Origin: Asanoa iriomotensis
GTDB lineage: Bacteria > Actinomycetota > Actinomycetes > Mycobacteriales > Micromonosporaceae
Assembly: GCF_016862515.1 (NCBI RefSeq)
Contig: NZ_BONC01000012.1
Location: 1-64,000 of the forward strand
Direction: 5' to 3'
Length of the DNA: 64,000 bases
This document shows, one piece after another, positions 17,805 through 25,444 of this stretch. The translations under genes and the position numbers were made by a program. The stretch's first letter is position 1, and each line of letters opens with the position of its first letter. A model generated the notes under the pieces. The model was given only the letters and a program-made list of their open reading frames with translations, did no database searches and had not been told where the DNA came from.

Positions 17805-18476
17805 TCAAAGGTGCGGATTCTCGCGCAGCGGGCGAATCGCGGCGGGCACGGGTGACGAGGCGGTGTCGACGTACTGCGCGGTGAAGCTGCCGTGGTAGCC
17901 GAAGATCGGCCCGAACCGCCTGTTGACCACTTGGACGCGGATGCGGAACCGGCCCGCCTCCTCGTCGTACCACTCGTGGAGTTCGGCCGTGCCGCTCATC
18001 GCCGACGGCACCCGGCAGCGCAGCGGCCCCTCGGTGAGCCGCGGGTCACCGCTGCGGATGTGCAGGCCACCCGCGACGTCGACGCGCAGCGTCAAGTCCA
18101 CCGCGAGGTGCTGGTGCGTGCCGAGGAAGTCGACGATCCGGCCGCGTGGCGCGCTGTAGACCATCGTCGCGTCGAACCGGCGGCGACGCCCGGAGCCGAC
18201 CTCGAACGTGCGCACGAAAGTCACGGTCTCGCGCCCGTACCCGTCGAGGTAGGAATAGTTCTCGATCGTGAACGGCACGTCGGTGCCGGTGTCCGGAAAG
18301 AGAATGTGCCGCCCGGCACCCAGCCGCAGGAACGGCAGCACGTGCGGCCCGCCGCGCCAGATGCGGTCCATCACCCCGCGGCCCACGCACGCGGTCGCAC
18401 CGTCGATCCCGAACCGGCGCCGCAGTTGCGGGTGCAGCCGCTCGAAGTCGGCGCCGAGCGCCTGCCGGAAGATCAT
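17805..18476 (-). CDS. DUF4166 domain protein
   Basis: 223 residues from ATG 18476, which overlaps the stop of the preceding gene (ATGA). The segments GRGVMDRIWRGG, HILFPDTGTDVPFTIENYSY and GRIVDFLGTHQHLAVDL are characteristic of DUF4166, a domain of unknown function that also occurs fused to saccharopine-dehydrogenase-like and membrane proteins. The protein appears soluble and beta-rich, without a signal peptide. Translational coupling to the SRPBCC-type protein before it suggests that the two act together, perhaps in lipid or small hydrophobic ligand handling, but that is only inference. Confidence 0.8.
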   Translation of the reverse strand: MIFRQALGADFERLHPQLRRRFGIDGATACVGRGVMDRIWRGGPHVLPFLRLGAGRHILFPDTGTDVPFTIENYSYLDGYGRETVTFVRTFEVGSGRRRRFDATMVYSAPRGRIVDFLGTHQHLAVDLTLRVDVAGGLHIRSGDPRLTEGPLRCRVPSAMSGTAELHEWYDEEAGRFRIRVQVVNRRFGPIFGYHGSFTAQYVDTASSPVPAAIRPLRENPHL

Positions 18477-19114
18477 GCCGTCGTGCCTCTCGTCGGTGGC
18501 CGCCGGCCGCAACGCCGTGCGGCCGGTGTGCGTGGTCCCGGCGGCAGGGCGACCGCCAGCAGCAGGAAAACGGGGCCGAGCCGCCAGGCGGCGACCGCGA
18601 GCCCGACCCGGACGGCAACCTCGAGCAGCCAGCGCCGCCGGCTCGCGGCCGGGCTCACGCCGTGCTCCAGCCAGAGCCGCAGCCGGTCAAACGACCACGC
18701 GGTTGCCCACCCGAACACCGGCCGGAACGCCCGGTCCGCGAGCCGGCCGAACCGCCCCCATCGCGGCGTGTAGTCGAAACCGGTGAGGAACCGGACACCG
18801 CCGGGCACGGGCTCGTAGCGCCAGAAACCGCTGCCGTCCGCGATCAGCGAGCGCCGGTCTGCCGAACCGAACCGCAGCACCGAGACCGCGCTGCCGTCGG
18901 GTCGTGCTCGCTCCCCCGAGGTGAACCCGACGCCGTCGATGTGGACACCGGGCAGGACGGTGGTCCGGTAGCGGAACCGGACGGGTGCGCCCGCCTCGAT
19001 CAAGCCCTCGATGCTCGTGAACCGCAGGTCCCAGCGCGCGTGCAGGGTCGGGTTGCGGGTGTGCCGCCACAGCGTCGCGACGTCGGTGCGGATGCGTGTC
19101 TCCACATAGACCAT
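18473..19114 (-). CDS. SRPBCC/START-like protein with C-terminal hydrophobic segment
   Basis: 213 residues from ATG 19114, chosen over 19162 because GGAGGT lies 5 nt upstream. The first about 150 residues resemble the START/Bet v 1 (SRPBCC) fold: an initial strand VYVETRIRTDVATLWRHT, LHARWDLRFTSIEG, and FLTGFDYTPRWGRFGRLAD, which is typical of polyketide-cyclase-like lipid-binding proteins. A hydrophobic stretch (VGLAVAAWRLGPVFLLLAVALP) near residues 170-195 may anchor it in the membrane. The stop overlaps the DUF4166 start. The ligand is unknown. Confidence 0.72.
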   Translation of the reverse strand: MVYVETRIRTDVATLWRHTRNPTLHARWDLRFTSIEGLIEAGAPVRFRYRTTVLPGVHIDGVGFTSGERARPDGSAVSVLRFGSADRRSLIADGSGFWRYEPVPGGVRFLTGFDYTPRWGRFGRLADRAFRPVFGWATAWSFDRLRLWLEHGVSPAASRRRWLLEVAVRVGLAVAAWRLGPVFLLLAVALPPGPRTPAARRCGRRPPTRGTTA

Positions 19115-19212
19115 CACGACCTCCGGCACGAAGTTGAACGCGTTCAAGTTGAGGATAGGCATGGCGCCGCGGGATGGGCAAGAGGGCGTTGCGTTGGTGA
19201 TCTATCGACGGA

Positions 19213-19218
19213 TAGCGT
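19213..19218 (+). promoter_or_regulatory. Probable -10 box, leaderless GPH transporter mRNA
   Basis: TAGCGT lies 7 nt before the GTG at 19226, the spacing expected if transcription starts at the start codon. No Shine-Dalgarno sequence is present. Confidence 0.4.
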
Positions 19219-19225
19219 TGCGTGT

Positions 19226-20611
19226 GTGACCCGGACCCCCGTCGACCCGGTGGTCGAGAGTGGTGCCGTGCGTCTGCCCCGCGGTGGGTTGCTCGCCTTC
19301 TCCAGCGGGACGCTCGGCATGGGCGTCTGGATCACCGTTCCCGGGCTGCTGCTGCTCTACTTCCTCACCGACGTGCTCGCCGTCGCGCCGCTCGTCGCCG
19401 GTTTCGCCCTGCTGATCCCCAAGGTCGCGGACATCCTGCTGCACCCGTTCGTCGGTCACGTCTCCGACGCGCAGCGCGCCCGGCACGGGCACCGGCTCGC
19501 GCTGATGGTGTTCGCGTGCCTGCTGCCGCTGTCCTTCGCCGCGATGTTCGCCGTGCCCGGCTCGTTGCGGGGCAACGGCGCCGCCATCTGGGTCGCCGTC
19601 TTCTACGCCCTCGGCAACCTGCTCTACGCGGCCTATCAGGTGCCCAACCTCAGCACCCCGGCCGACCTGGCGATCGGCTACCACGAGCGCACCCGGCTCA
19701 TGTCGTTCCGGATGGTCGTCCTCACCGTCGGCATCCTCGCCAGCGGCGTCCTAGCACCGGCGCTGACCGGCGGCGACGACCCGACGCGGCGCGCGTACCT
19801 CGTCATGGGTTGCGCCCTCGCGGTGGGCATGCTGGCCGCGATGCTCGTCGGCATCACCGGCGTCCGCCGGCTCGGCGCGGTCGCCGGCACCCCTGCGAAC
19901 CCGGCGCCGCCGCACCTGCGCGACCTGCGGGTGCTGCTGAACTCCCTGCGCGACCCGCACTTCCGCCCGCTGGTCGGCGCGTTCCTGCTGACCTCCACCG
20001 CAACGCACCTCGTGCTGGCCGCGGTGCCCTACTTCGCGGCGTACGAGTTGGGCCGCTCGGGCCTCACCACGGTGCTGGTCGCCGCCTTCCTCGCACCCGC
20101 ACTGCTCGCGACGCCGGTCTGGCTCGCGGTGGCCCGCCGCATCGGCAAGCAGCGCGGCCTGCTGCTCGCACAGAGCACCTTCGCCGCCGGCTGTCTGGTC
20201 GTCGCGCTCGGCCACCACGCCCCGCTCCCGTTGCTGATCGGCGTGGTGGCCGTGCTCGGCATCGCGTTCGCCGCGCTGCAGTTGCTCGCCTTCTCGATGC
20301 TGCCGGACGTGGTGGCCGCCGGCGCCGGGCGGAAGATCGCCGACGCCGGCAGCTACACCGGTGTCTGGACGGCCGCCGACTCGGCCGGCGGGGCGATCGG
20401 GCCCTACCTCTACGCCGCCTGCCTCGCGATCGGCGGCTTCGTCGGCAGCAGCGGCGACGACGTGCAGCAGTCCGCGGCCGCGCTGGACGCGGTCCGCTAC
20501 GGCTTCGCGCTCGTGCCCGCCGTGCTGTTGGGTGCCGCGGTCATCGTGCAGCGCCGCTACTCGCTGGATCGAGACGCGTCCACTGTGGAACAGGTCGTCC
20601 GTCCCGGATGA
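19226..20611 (+). CDS. MFS transporter, GPH (glycoside-pentoside-hexuronide) type
   Basis: 461 residues with about twelve hydrophobic segments. The loop DILLHPFVGHVSDAQRARHGHR between helices 2 and 3 and YQVPNLSTPADL in the first half match the MFS_2/GPH group (MelB-like), cation-coupled sugar or glycoside symporters. GTG 19226 is preferred because a -10-like hexamer sits 7 nt before it, though GTG 19265 is possible. The substrate cannot be assigned, and no glycosidase is coupled to it. The 3' 71 bp overlap the convergent DUF899 gene. It is divergent from the SRPBCC/DUF4166 pair. Confidence 0.85.
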   Translation: MTRTPVDPVVESGAVRLPRGGLLAFSSGTLGMGVWITVPGLLLLYFLTDVLAVAPLVAGFALLIPKVADILLHPFVGHVSDAQRARHGHRLALMVFACLLPLSFAAMFAVPGSLRGNGAAIWVAVFYALGNLLYAAYQVPNLSTPADLAIGYHERTRLMSFRMVVLTVGILASGVLAPALTGGDDPTRRAYLVMGCALAVGMLAAMLVGITGVRRLGAVAGTPANPAPPHLRDLRVLLNSLRDPHFRPLVGAFLLTSTATHLVLAAVPYFAAYELGRSGLTTVLVAAFLAPALLATPVWLAVARRIGKQRGLLLAQSTFAAGCLVVALGHHAPLPLLIGVVAVLGIAFAALQLLAFSMLPDVVAAGAGRKIADAGSYTGVWTAADSAGGAIGPYLYAACLAIGGFVGSSGDDVQQSAAALDAVRYGFALVPAVLLGAAVIVQRRYSLDRDASTVEQVVRPG

Positions 20612-21230
20612 ACCAGCTCTGCGTCGGGTCCTGCGGCCAGCCCGCCGGGGAGTCCTCCCACTCCTCCTGCCGCCCGTACACGGTCATGTCCAGGAGTTGC
20701 AGCGCCGGCATCATCACCTCGCACCCGCGCCCGTCCGTCTCGTAGGTCTGGAACACCCGGTCCCCGACCCGCAGGTACGTCGTGATCCAGCCGTCGGAGA
20801 TGCCCGGCACGTCGACGCCGTCGACCGAGTACCACGGCGCCTGGTAGCCCATGAACTCCCGGTACGGCGCGAACTCCGCATACGGGCCCTGGCACCAGAC
20901 CGCGAACGTCACGCCGCGGGCCTCCAGGTAGCTGGCGTCCTGGAAGTTCCACACCGTCGCCGTGCAGCCCCGGCACTGGTCCCCGAAACCTTTGCCGCGG
21001 TGCCACATGTGCTTGCAGACCAGCAGTTGGTCGCGGCCCTCGAAGATGTCCAGCAGCCCCGTCGGGCCGGCGGCGCCGACGAGCGAAACGGTCGCGTCCA
21101 CCTCCACCATCGGCAGCCGGCGCCGGGCGGCCGCGATCGCGTCTCCCTCCCGTGTGTGCGCCTTCTCCCTGGTCAGCAGCTCGGCGCGGGCGGCAAGCCA
21201 GGCGGTTCGGTCGACGATCTCTGGTCGCAC
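20541..21230 (-). CDS. DUF899 family (thioredoxin-like) protein
   Basis: 229 residues from GTG 21230 with GAGGAGG 4 nt upstream. The motifs DLLxVCKHMWHRGKG (LLVCKHMWHRGKGFGDQC here) and CRGCTATVWNFQDASYLEARGVTF mark DUF899, a thioredoxin-like-fold family of unknown function. The CxxC-like CRGC could be redox active. It is divergent from an ECF sigma factor 72 bp away. DUF899-like genes next to SnoaL-tailed sigma factors suggest regulation by that sigma factor, which is inference. The last 71 bp overlap the GPH transporter on the other strand. Confidence 0.83.
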   Translation of the reverse strand: MRPEIVDRTAWLAARAELLTREKAHTREGDAIAAARRRLPMVEVDATVSLVGAAGPTGLLDIFEGRDQLLVCKHMWHRGKGFGDQCRGCTATVWNFQDASYLEARGVTFAVWCQGPYAEFAPYREFMGYQAPWYSVDGVDVPGISDGWITTYLRVGDRVFQTYETDGRGCEVMMPALQLLDMTVYGRQEEWEDSPAGWPQDPTQSWFIRDGRPVPQWTRLDPASSGAAR

Positions 21231-21290
21231 AGTTCCTCCTCAAGGACGTTGTCGGAGGTACTGACGAGGCAACCCCCGGATCGTCATCGC

Positions 21291-21296
21291 TACCCT
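21291..21296 (+). promoter_or_regulatory. Probable -10 box, leaderless sigma factor mRNA
   Basis: TACCCT stands 6 nt before GTG 21303 and no Shine-Dalgarno sequence is present, which fits a leaderless transcript. Confidence 0.45.
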
Positions 21297-21302
21297 GTCC
21301 GG

Positions 21303-22190
21303 GTGGACGAGGCCTGGCTCGCTGCGGCGTACGAACAGCACCGGCGGGAGCTGCACGCGCACTGCTACCGGCTCGCCGGCAACGTCGCCGACGCGGACGA
21401 GCTGACGCAGGAGGCGTTCCTGCGCGCCTGGCGGGCCCGGGACGGCTTCGACGGGCGCTCGTCGGCGCGGACCTGGCTCTACCGGATCGCCACCAACCTC
21501 TTCCTGGACAACCGCAAGGCCGCCGAACGCCGCACCGCGCCGGCCGGCGATCCTCTCGAATGGGACACGGCGGTCGGTCCGTACCCGGACGACCCGGCCG
21601 CGGACATCGCGTCCGGCGAGCTGGTGGAGCTCGCGTTGATCGCCGCCCTGCGGTTCCTGCCGCCGCGGCAGCGGGCGGCGTTCGTGCTGCGCGACGTCGA
21701 CGGCTGGACGCCGGCGGAGGTCGCGGACGCCCTCGACATCGCGGTCCCGGCGGCGAACAGCCTCATCCAGCGCGGCCGCCGCACCATCCGCGCGCATGCC
21801 CCGGCCGACCCGAAGGACTGGCGCCGTCCCTCGCTGACGGCGCAGGACGAGGCGATTCTGCGCCGCTACGCGGCGGCGTCCGACGAGGACTCGATCCGGA
21901 TCCTGCTCGCCGACGACGTGCGGCTCACCATGCCGCCCGACCCGCCGGTCGTCGGGATCGACGCGGTCACGGCGTTCCTGGCCCGGCCGCTGGACTGGCG
22001 CACGCTGCCCACCAGCGCCAACGGCCGGCCAGGCCAGGTGAACTACCTGCGCCAGCCGGGCGACACCCGCTACACCGGCATCGTCGTCGACCTGCTGAGA
22101 ATCGAGGACGGGAAGATCGCCGAGATCAACGCGTTCGTCGGGGCGCACCACGTCGCCGCCCTCGGCTTCCCGCCTAGTCAGCCGGCCTGA
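21303..22190 (+). CDS. ECF sigma factor with C-terminal SnoaL-like domain
   Basis: 295 residues. Sigma region 2 (about 5-75; GNVADADELTQEAFLRAWRA) and region 4 (about 110-165; LPPRQRAAFVLRDVDGWTPA) are followed by a roughly 120-residue SnoaL/NTF2-like domain (EAILRRYAAASDEDSIRILL, then IVVDLLRIEDGKIAEINAF). This layout is that of ECF41/SigJ-type factors, in which the fused tail replaces a separate anti-sigma factor and controls activity. No anti-sigma gene is adjacent, consistent with that. The probable target is the divergent DUF899 gene. The stop overlaps the convergent PPOX gene by 17 bp. Confidence 0.9.
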   Translation: MDEAWLAAAYEQHRRELHAHCYRLAGNVADADELTQEAFLRAWRARDGFDGRSSARTWLYRIATNLFLDNRKAAERRTAPAGDPLEWDTAVGPYPDDPAADIASGELVELALIAALRFLPPRQRAAFVLRDVDGWTPAEVADALDIAVPAANSLIQRGRRTIRAHAPADPKDWRRPSLTAQDEAILRRYAAASDEDSIRILLADDVRLTMPPDPPVVGIDAVTAFLARPLDWRTLPTSANGRPGQVNYLRQPGDTRYTGIVVDLLRIEDGKIAEINAFVGAHHVAALGFPPSQPA

Positions 22191-22566
22191 GCGTCACCGC
22201 GATGCCCACCAGCGGCGGGCGCCGCAGGTGCAGCACCCGGGCGAACCAGTTGCCGACCCGCGACGAGATGTACTTGCGGGCGAGCATTTTGCGGGCCGCG
22301 GCCGTGCCGGCCTCGTCCAGCACGCGGGCCGTGCCCGTCGCCGTGGGCGCGCCCGGCTTGATCCGGCCCCGGATATCACAGACGGTAACCTCGGCCCGAG
22401 GGTCGCGGCGGACCCGCTTGACCTTCCACGCCTTGGCCTCGGAGACCACGAACAGCTCGTCGCCCTCCACGACGTGCCACACGGGCGTCGCGACACCGGT
22501 GCCGTCCTTACGGAACGTGACCAGGCTGACGTGCTTGCTGCGGCCGATCTCGTCGATGACGCTCAT
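22174..22566 (-). CDS. PPOX-class F420-dependent oxidoreductase
   Basis: 130 residues, a split-barrel flavin-fold protein. The motif VSLVTFRKDGTGVATPVWHVV, then ELFVVSEAKAWKVKRVRRDPR, is diagnostic of the actinobacterial PPOX/FDOR-B family, which binds F420 (or FMN) and reduces varied substrates. ATG 22566 is preferred over 22617: it lies 6 nt after a TATCCT hexamer, giving a leaderless mRNA, and the family usually starts at this point. The physiological substrate is unknown. Confidence 0.87.
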   Translation of the reverse strand: MSVIDEIGRSKHVSLVTFRKDGTGVATPVWHVVEGDELFVVSEAKAWKVKRVRRDPRAEVTVCDIRGRIKPGAPTATGTARVLDEAGTAAARKMLARKYISSRVGNWFARVLHLRRPPLVGIAVTLRPAD

Positions 22567-22572
22567 CGGCGC

Positions 22573-22578
22573 AGGATA
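22573..22578 (-). promoter_or_regulatory. Probable -10 box, leaderless PPOX mRNA
   Basis: TATCCT on the minus strand ends 6 nt before ATG 22566, which has no Shine-Dalgarno sequence. The region is shared with the divergent esterase gene. Confidence 0.45.
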
Positions 22579-22603
22579 GCGGCGGATGCTAGAAACGGAT
22601 GTC

Positions 22604-23635
22604 ATGAGCCAGCCCATGTTCAGTGATCTCGCCGGGACCCTGCATCAGGAGACGATCGACTCGCGGCAGCTGCGCGGCAACCCGCTCGGTGACCCGCACC
22701 TGCGGCCGTTGTGGGTCTACACGCCGCCCGGGTACGACGAGTCCGCCGACCGCTACCCCAGCATCTACGTGATCCAGGGCTACACCGGCCAGATCGCGAT
22801 GTGGGGCAACCGCCAGCCGTTCCGGCAGCCGTTCGTCGAGACCGCCGACCGGGTCTTCGCCGAGGGGCGGGCACCCGGCTGCGTGCTGGTCTACGTGGAC
22901 GCGTGGACGGCCTACGGCGGCTCCCAGTTCGTCGACTCCGTCGGCACCGGCAACTACCACTCGTACCTCTGTGACGAGGTCGTGCCCTTCGTCGACGCGA
23001 ACTTCCGCACCATCGCGGACCGCGAGTCGCGGGCCATCTCCGGCAAGTCGTCCGGGGGCTTCGGCGCGATGATCACGCCGATGCTGCGCCCCGACCTGTT
23101 CGGCGCCCTGGCCACCCACGCGGGCGACGCCCTCTACGAGTACTGCTACCTCAACGAGTTCGCCAAGTCCGTGCGGGCGCTGCGCGACTACGACGGCGAC
23201 ATCCTGCGGTGGTGGAAGGACTTCCAGCAGCGCGTCTCCTTCACCAAGGAGGAGGACATGCTGCTGGTGCTCGTGCTCGGCTGCGCGGCCGCGTTCTCCC
23301 CCGACCCCGACGGCACGCCGCGGCTGCCGGTCGACCCGCGCACCGGCCAGATCATCCCGGAGGTGTGGGAGCGCTGGCTGGCCTGGGACCCGATCCGCAT
23401 GGTCGACCGGTACGCCGCCGAGTTGCGCTCCCTGCGGGCGGTGTGGATCGACGCCGGCACCCGCGACGAGTGGTTCCTCGACCTCGGCGCGGAGGCGTTC
23501 AAGGCGGGCCTCGACCGCGTCGGCGTGCCGGCCGACCGCATCGCCTTCGAGCTGTTCCCCGCGGCGCACGGCGGCATCGACTACCGCTATCCGCTCGCGG
23601 TGGAGTGGCTCGCGCAGCGCCTGAAGCGCGACTGA
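22604..23635 (+). CDS. Esterase of the EstD/feruloyl-esterase alpha/beta-hydrolase type
   Basis: 343 residues from ATG 22604 (ATG 22586 is an upstream in-frame alternative). The alpha/beta-hydrolase core shows the nucleophile elbow GKSSGGFG, an acid candidate in WIDAGTRDEW and the histidine in FPAAHGGIDYRYP. The N-terminal LWVYTPPGYDESADRYP and YVIQGYTGQ are typical of the putative esterase family (esterase D / Fes / feruloyl esterase). No signal peptide is visible, so it acts in the cytoplasm. The substrate is unknown. It converges on the sugar importer permease gene with a 1-bp gap. Confidence 0.85.
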   Translation: MSQPMFSDLAGTLHQETIDSRQLRGNPLGDPHLRPLWVYTPPGYDESADRYPSIYVIQGYTGQIAMWGNRQPFRQPFVETADRVFAEGRAPGCVLVYVDAWTAYGGSQFVDSVGTGNYHSYLCDEVVPFVDANFRTIADRESRAISGKSSGGFGAMITPMLRPDLFGALATHAGDALYEYCYLNEFAKSVRALRDYDGDILRWWKDFQQRVSFTKEEDMLLVLVLGCAAAFSPDPDGTPRLPVDPRTGQIIPEVWERWLAWDPIRMVDRYAAELRSLRAVWIDAGTRDEWFLDLGAEAFKAGLDRVGVPADRIAFELFPAAHGGIDYRYPLAVEWLAQRLKRD

Positions 23636-23636
23636 G

Positions 23637-24515
23637 TCAGGCCGCCATCCCGGTGTTGGCCATCCCTTCGACGAACCGCCGTTGGAGGACCAGGAAGATG
23701 GCCAGCATCGGGACCAGCATGATCAGGCCGGCCGCCGCGGTGAGCGCGGTGTTCTGCACGTACGACTGCTGGAACGCGAAGAACGACGTCGACACCGGCA
23801 TCTGTTCGTCGGACTCCAGGAACGTGACCGCGAACAGGAACTCGTTGTAGGTCGCGAGCGCCGTGATCAGGGCGACGGTCAGGATGCCGGGCAGGGCGTT
23901 GGGGAGGATCACCCGCGCGGCGATCCGCAGCTCCCCGGCGCCGTCGATGCGCGCGGCCTCCTCCAGCTCGCGGGGCAGCGTCAGCAGGAACGCCCGCAGC
24001 AGCAGCGTGGCGAACGGAGTCAGCGTCGCGCAGTAGATGATGATCAGCCCGAGCTTGGTGTCGTAGAGCCCGGTCCGCGTCCAGATGAAGAACAGCGGCA
24101 CGAGGAACATCTGCATCGGCAGGGCGCTGCTGACCAACAGATAGAGGATCACCGAGCCGCCGCCGGGCAGGTCGAGGCGGGCCATCGCGTACGCGGCGAG
24201 CCCGGCGATGACGAGGGTGCCGGCCACCGCTCCCGCCACCAGGACGAGACTGTTGGTCAGGCCCCGGCCCATGTGCGCCTGCTGCCAGGCCTGCGAGAAG
24301 TTCGACCAGAGCAGGTCGGCCGGCAGGCCGAACGGGTTCTCGACGATCTCGGCCTGCGTCTTGAAGGCCGCGAAGACGAAGATGATCAGCGGGCCGACGG
24401 CGAACAGCGCGAGGATCAGCAGGATCGCCCAGCCGCCGATGCCGGCCGGTCGCTGGCCGGCGACGACCGCCGCGCGGGCCCGGGCGGGTTTGGTCAGGAC
24501 GCTGACGGCACTCAT
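23637..24515 (-). CDS. CUT1 sugar ABC transporter permease (MalG type)
   Basis: 292 residues with six predicted membrane helices and the cytoplasmic EAA loop EEAARIDGAGELRIAARVILPNALPG cut into EEAARIDGAG...LP, the docking site for the ATPase. The start ATG 24515 overlaps the stop of the partner permease (ATGA). With the two genes before it, it forms a carbohydrate importer; no ATPase gene is present, so a shared MsiK-type ATPase encoded elsewhere is likely. Confidence 0.92.
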   Translation of the reverse strand: MSAVSVLTKPARARAAVVAGQRPAGIGGWAILLILALFAVGPLIIFVFAAFKTQAEIVENPFGLPADLLWSNFSQAWQQAHMGRGLTNSLVLVAGAVAGTLVIAGLAAYAMARLDLPGGGSVILYLLVSSALPMQMFLVPLFFIWTRTGLYDTKLGLIIIYCATLTPFATLLLRAFLLTLPRELEEAARIDGAGELRIAARVILPNALPGILTVALITALATYNEFLFAVTFLESDEQMPVSTSFFAFQQSYVQNTALTAAAGLIMLVPMLAIFLVLQRRFVEGMANTGMAA

Positions 24516-25435
24516 GCTTCCCACTTCCTGACCCGGCGCAGCACCTGGTAGGTGATGACGACGATCGCGGTGAACAGGGCCATCACGACGCCGATCGCGG
24601 ACGCGTACCCGGCCTCGAGGTTCGAGAACGCGTTGCGGTAGAGCAGCGTGCTGAGCACGTCGGTCGCCCCGGCGGGCCCGCCCTGCGTGAGGATGAAGAC
24701 GAAGTCGAACGCCAGGAACGACCAGACGATCGTCTGCACGACCAGGAAGACCAGCGTCGGCCGGATGCTCGGCAGGGTGATGGAGACGAACTGCCGGAAC
24801 GGCCCCGCGCCGTCCAGGGCGGCGGCCTCGTAGAGGGCCGGGTTCACCGACTGCATCGAGGCCAGGAAGATCACGACGAGGAAGCCCCAGAAGGCCCAGG
24901 TGTTGACGCCGGCGACCGTCCCGAGCGCCAGGTCCTGGTCGCCGAGGAAGTTCACGCCCAGCAGGTTGCCGAGGCCGCTGTCCGGCGAGAGCAGGTTCTC
25001 CCAGACGGCGGCGCTGACCACGGTCGCGACGGTGTACGGGATGAAGTAGGCGAGCCGGAACAGCACCTGGAACCGGCGGACCCGGGACAGCAGGTAGGCG
25101 CCGAGCAGGGCGAGCAGCATCGGTGCGATCAGGCTGACCACGGTCCACACGAGGTTGTGCTTCAGCGCCGAGATGAACTCCTCGTCGTGCAGCATCCGCG
25201 TGTAGTTGCCGAACCCGATCCAGTTGCCTGTCCCGATGCCCGACCAGTCGGTGAACGAGTAGTAGACCGACTGCGCGCCGGGCCAGAGGATCACCGTGAC
25301 GTTGACGACGATCAGCGGGACCATGAACAGCCACGCGATCAGCCGCGTCCGGCGGCTGACGCTGCGGCGCCGCGGCCGGCCACCCGTGCGGGTGGCCGGC
25401 GCGGTCTCCGGGACGGTGACGGTGGGTGCGGTCAC
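24512..25435 (-). CDS. CUT1 sugar ABC transporter permease (MalF type)
   Basis: 307 residues from GTG 25435, 9 bp after the binding-protein stop. The basic N-terminus RRRSVSRRTRLIAWLFMVP leads into the first of six membrane helices; the EAA loop is visible as YEAAALDGAGPFRQFVSITLP. This is the MalF-like half of the permease dimer in the inner membrane. It is coupled to the MalG-like gene by a 4-bp overlap and lies in the lacI-binding protein-permease-permease operon. Confidence 0.92.
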   Translation of the reverse strand: MTAPTVTVPETAPATRTGGRPRRRSVSRRTRLIAWLFMVPLIVVNVTVILWPGAQSVYYSFTDWSGIGTGNWIGFGNYTRMLHDEEFISALKHNLVWTVVSLIAPMLLALLGAYLLSRVRRFQVLFRLAYFIPYTVATVVSAAVWENLLSPDSGLGNLLGVNFLGDQDLALGTVAGVNTWAFWGFLVVIFLASMQSVNPALYEAAALDGAGPFRQFVSITLPSIRPTLVFLVVQTIVWSFLAFDFVFILTQGGPAGATDVLSTLLYRNAFSNLEAGYASAIGVVMALFTAIVVITYQVLRRVRKWEA

Positions 25436-25444
25436 GGGCCGTCC

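Noticed and set aside
19202-19215. CTATC-N4-GATAG repeat before the GPH transporter
   Set aside because: Arms of only 5 bp that overlap the -10-like box; too short to claim as an operator.
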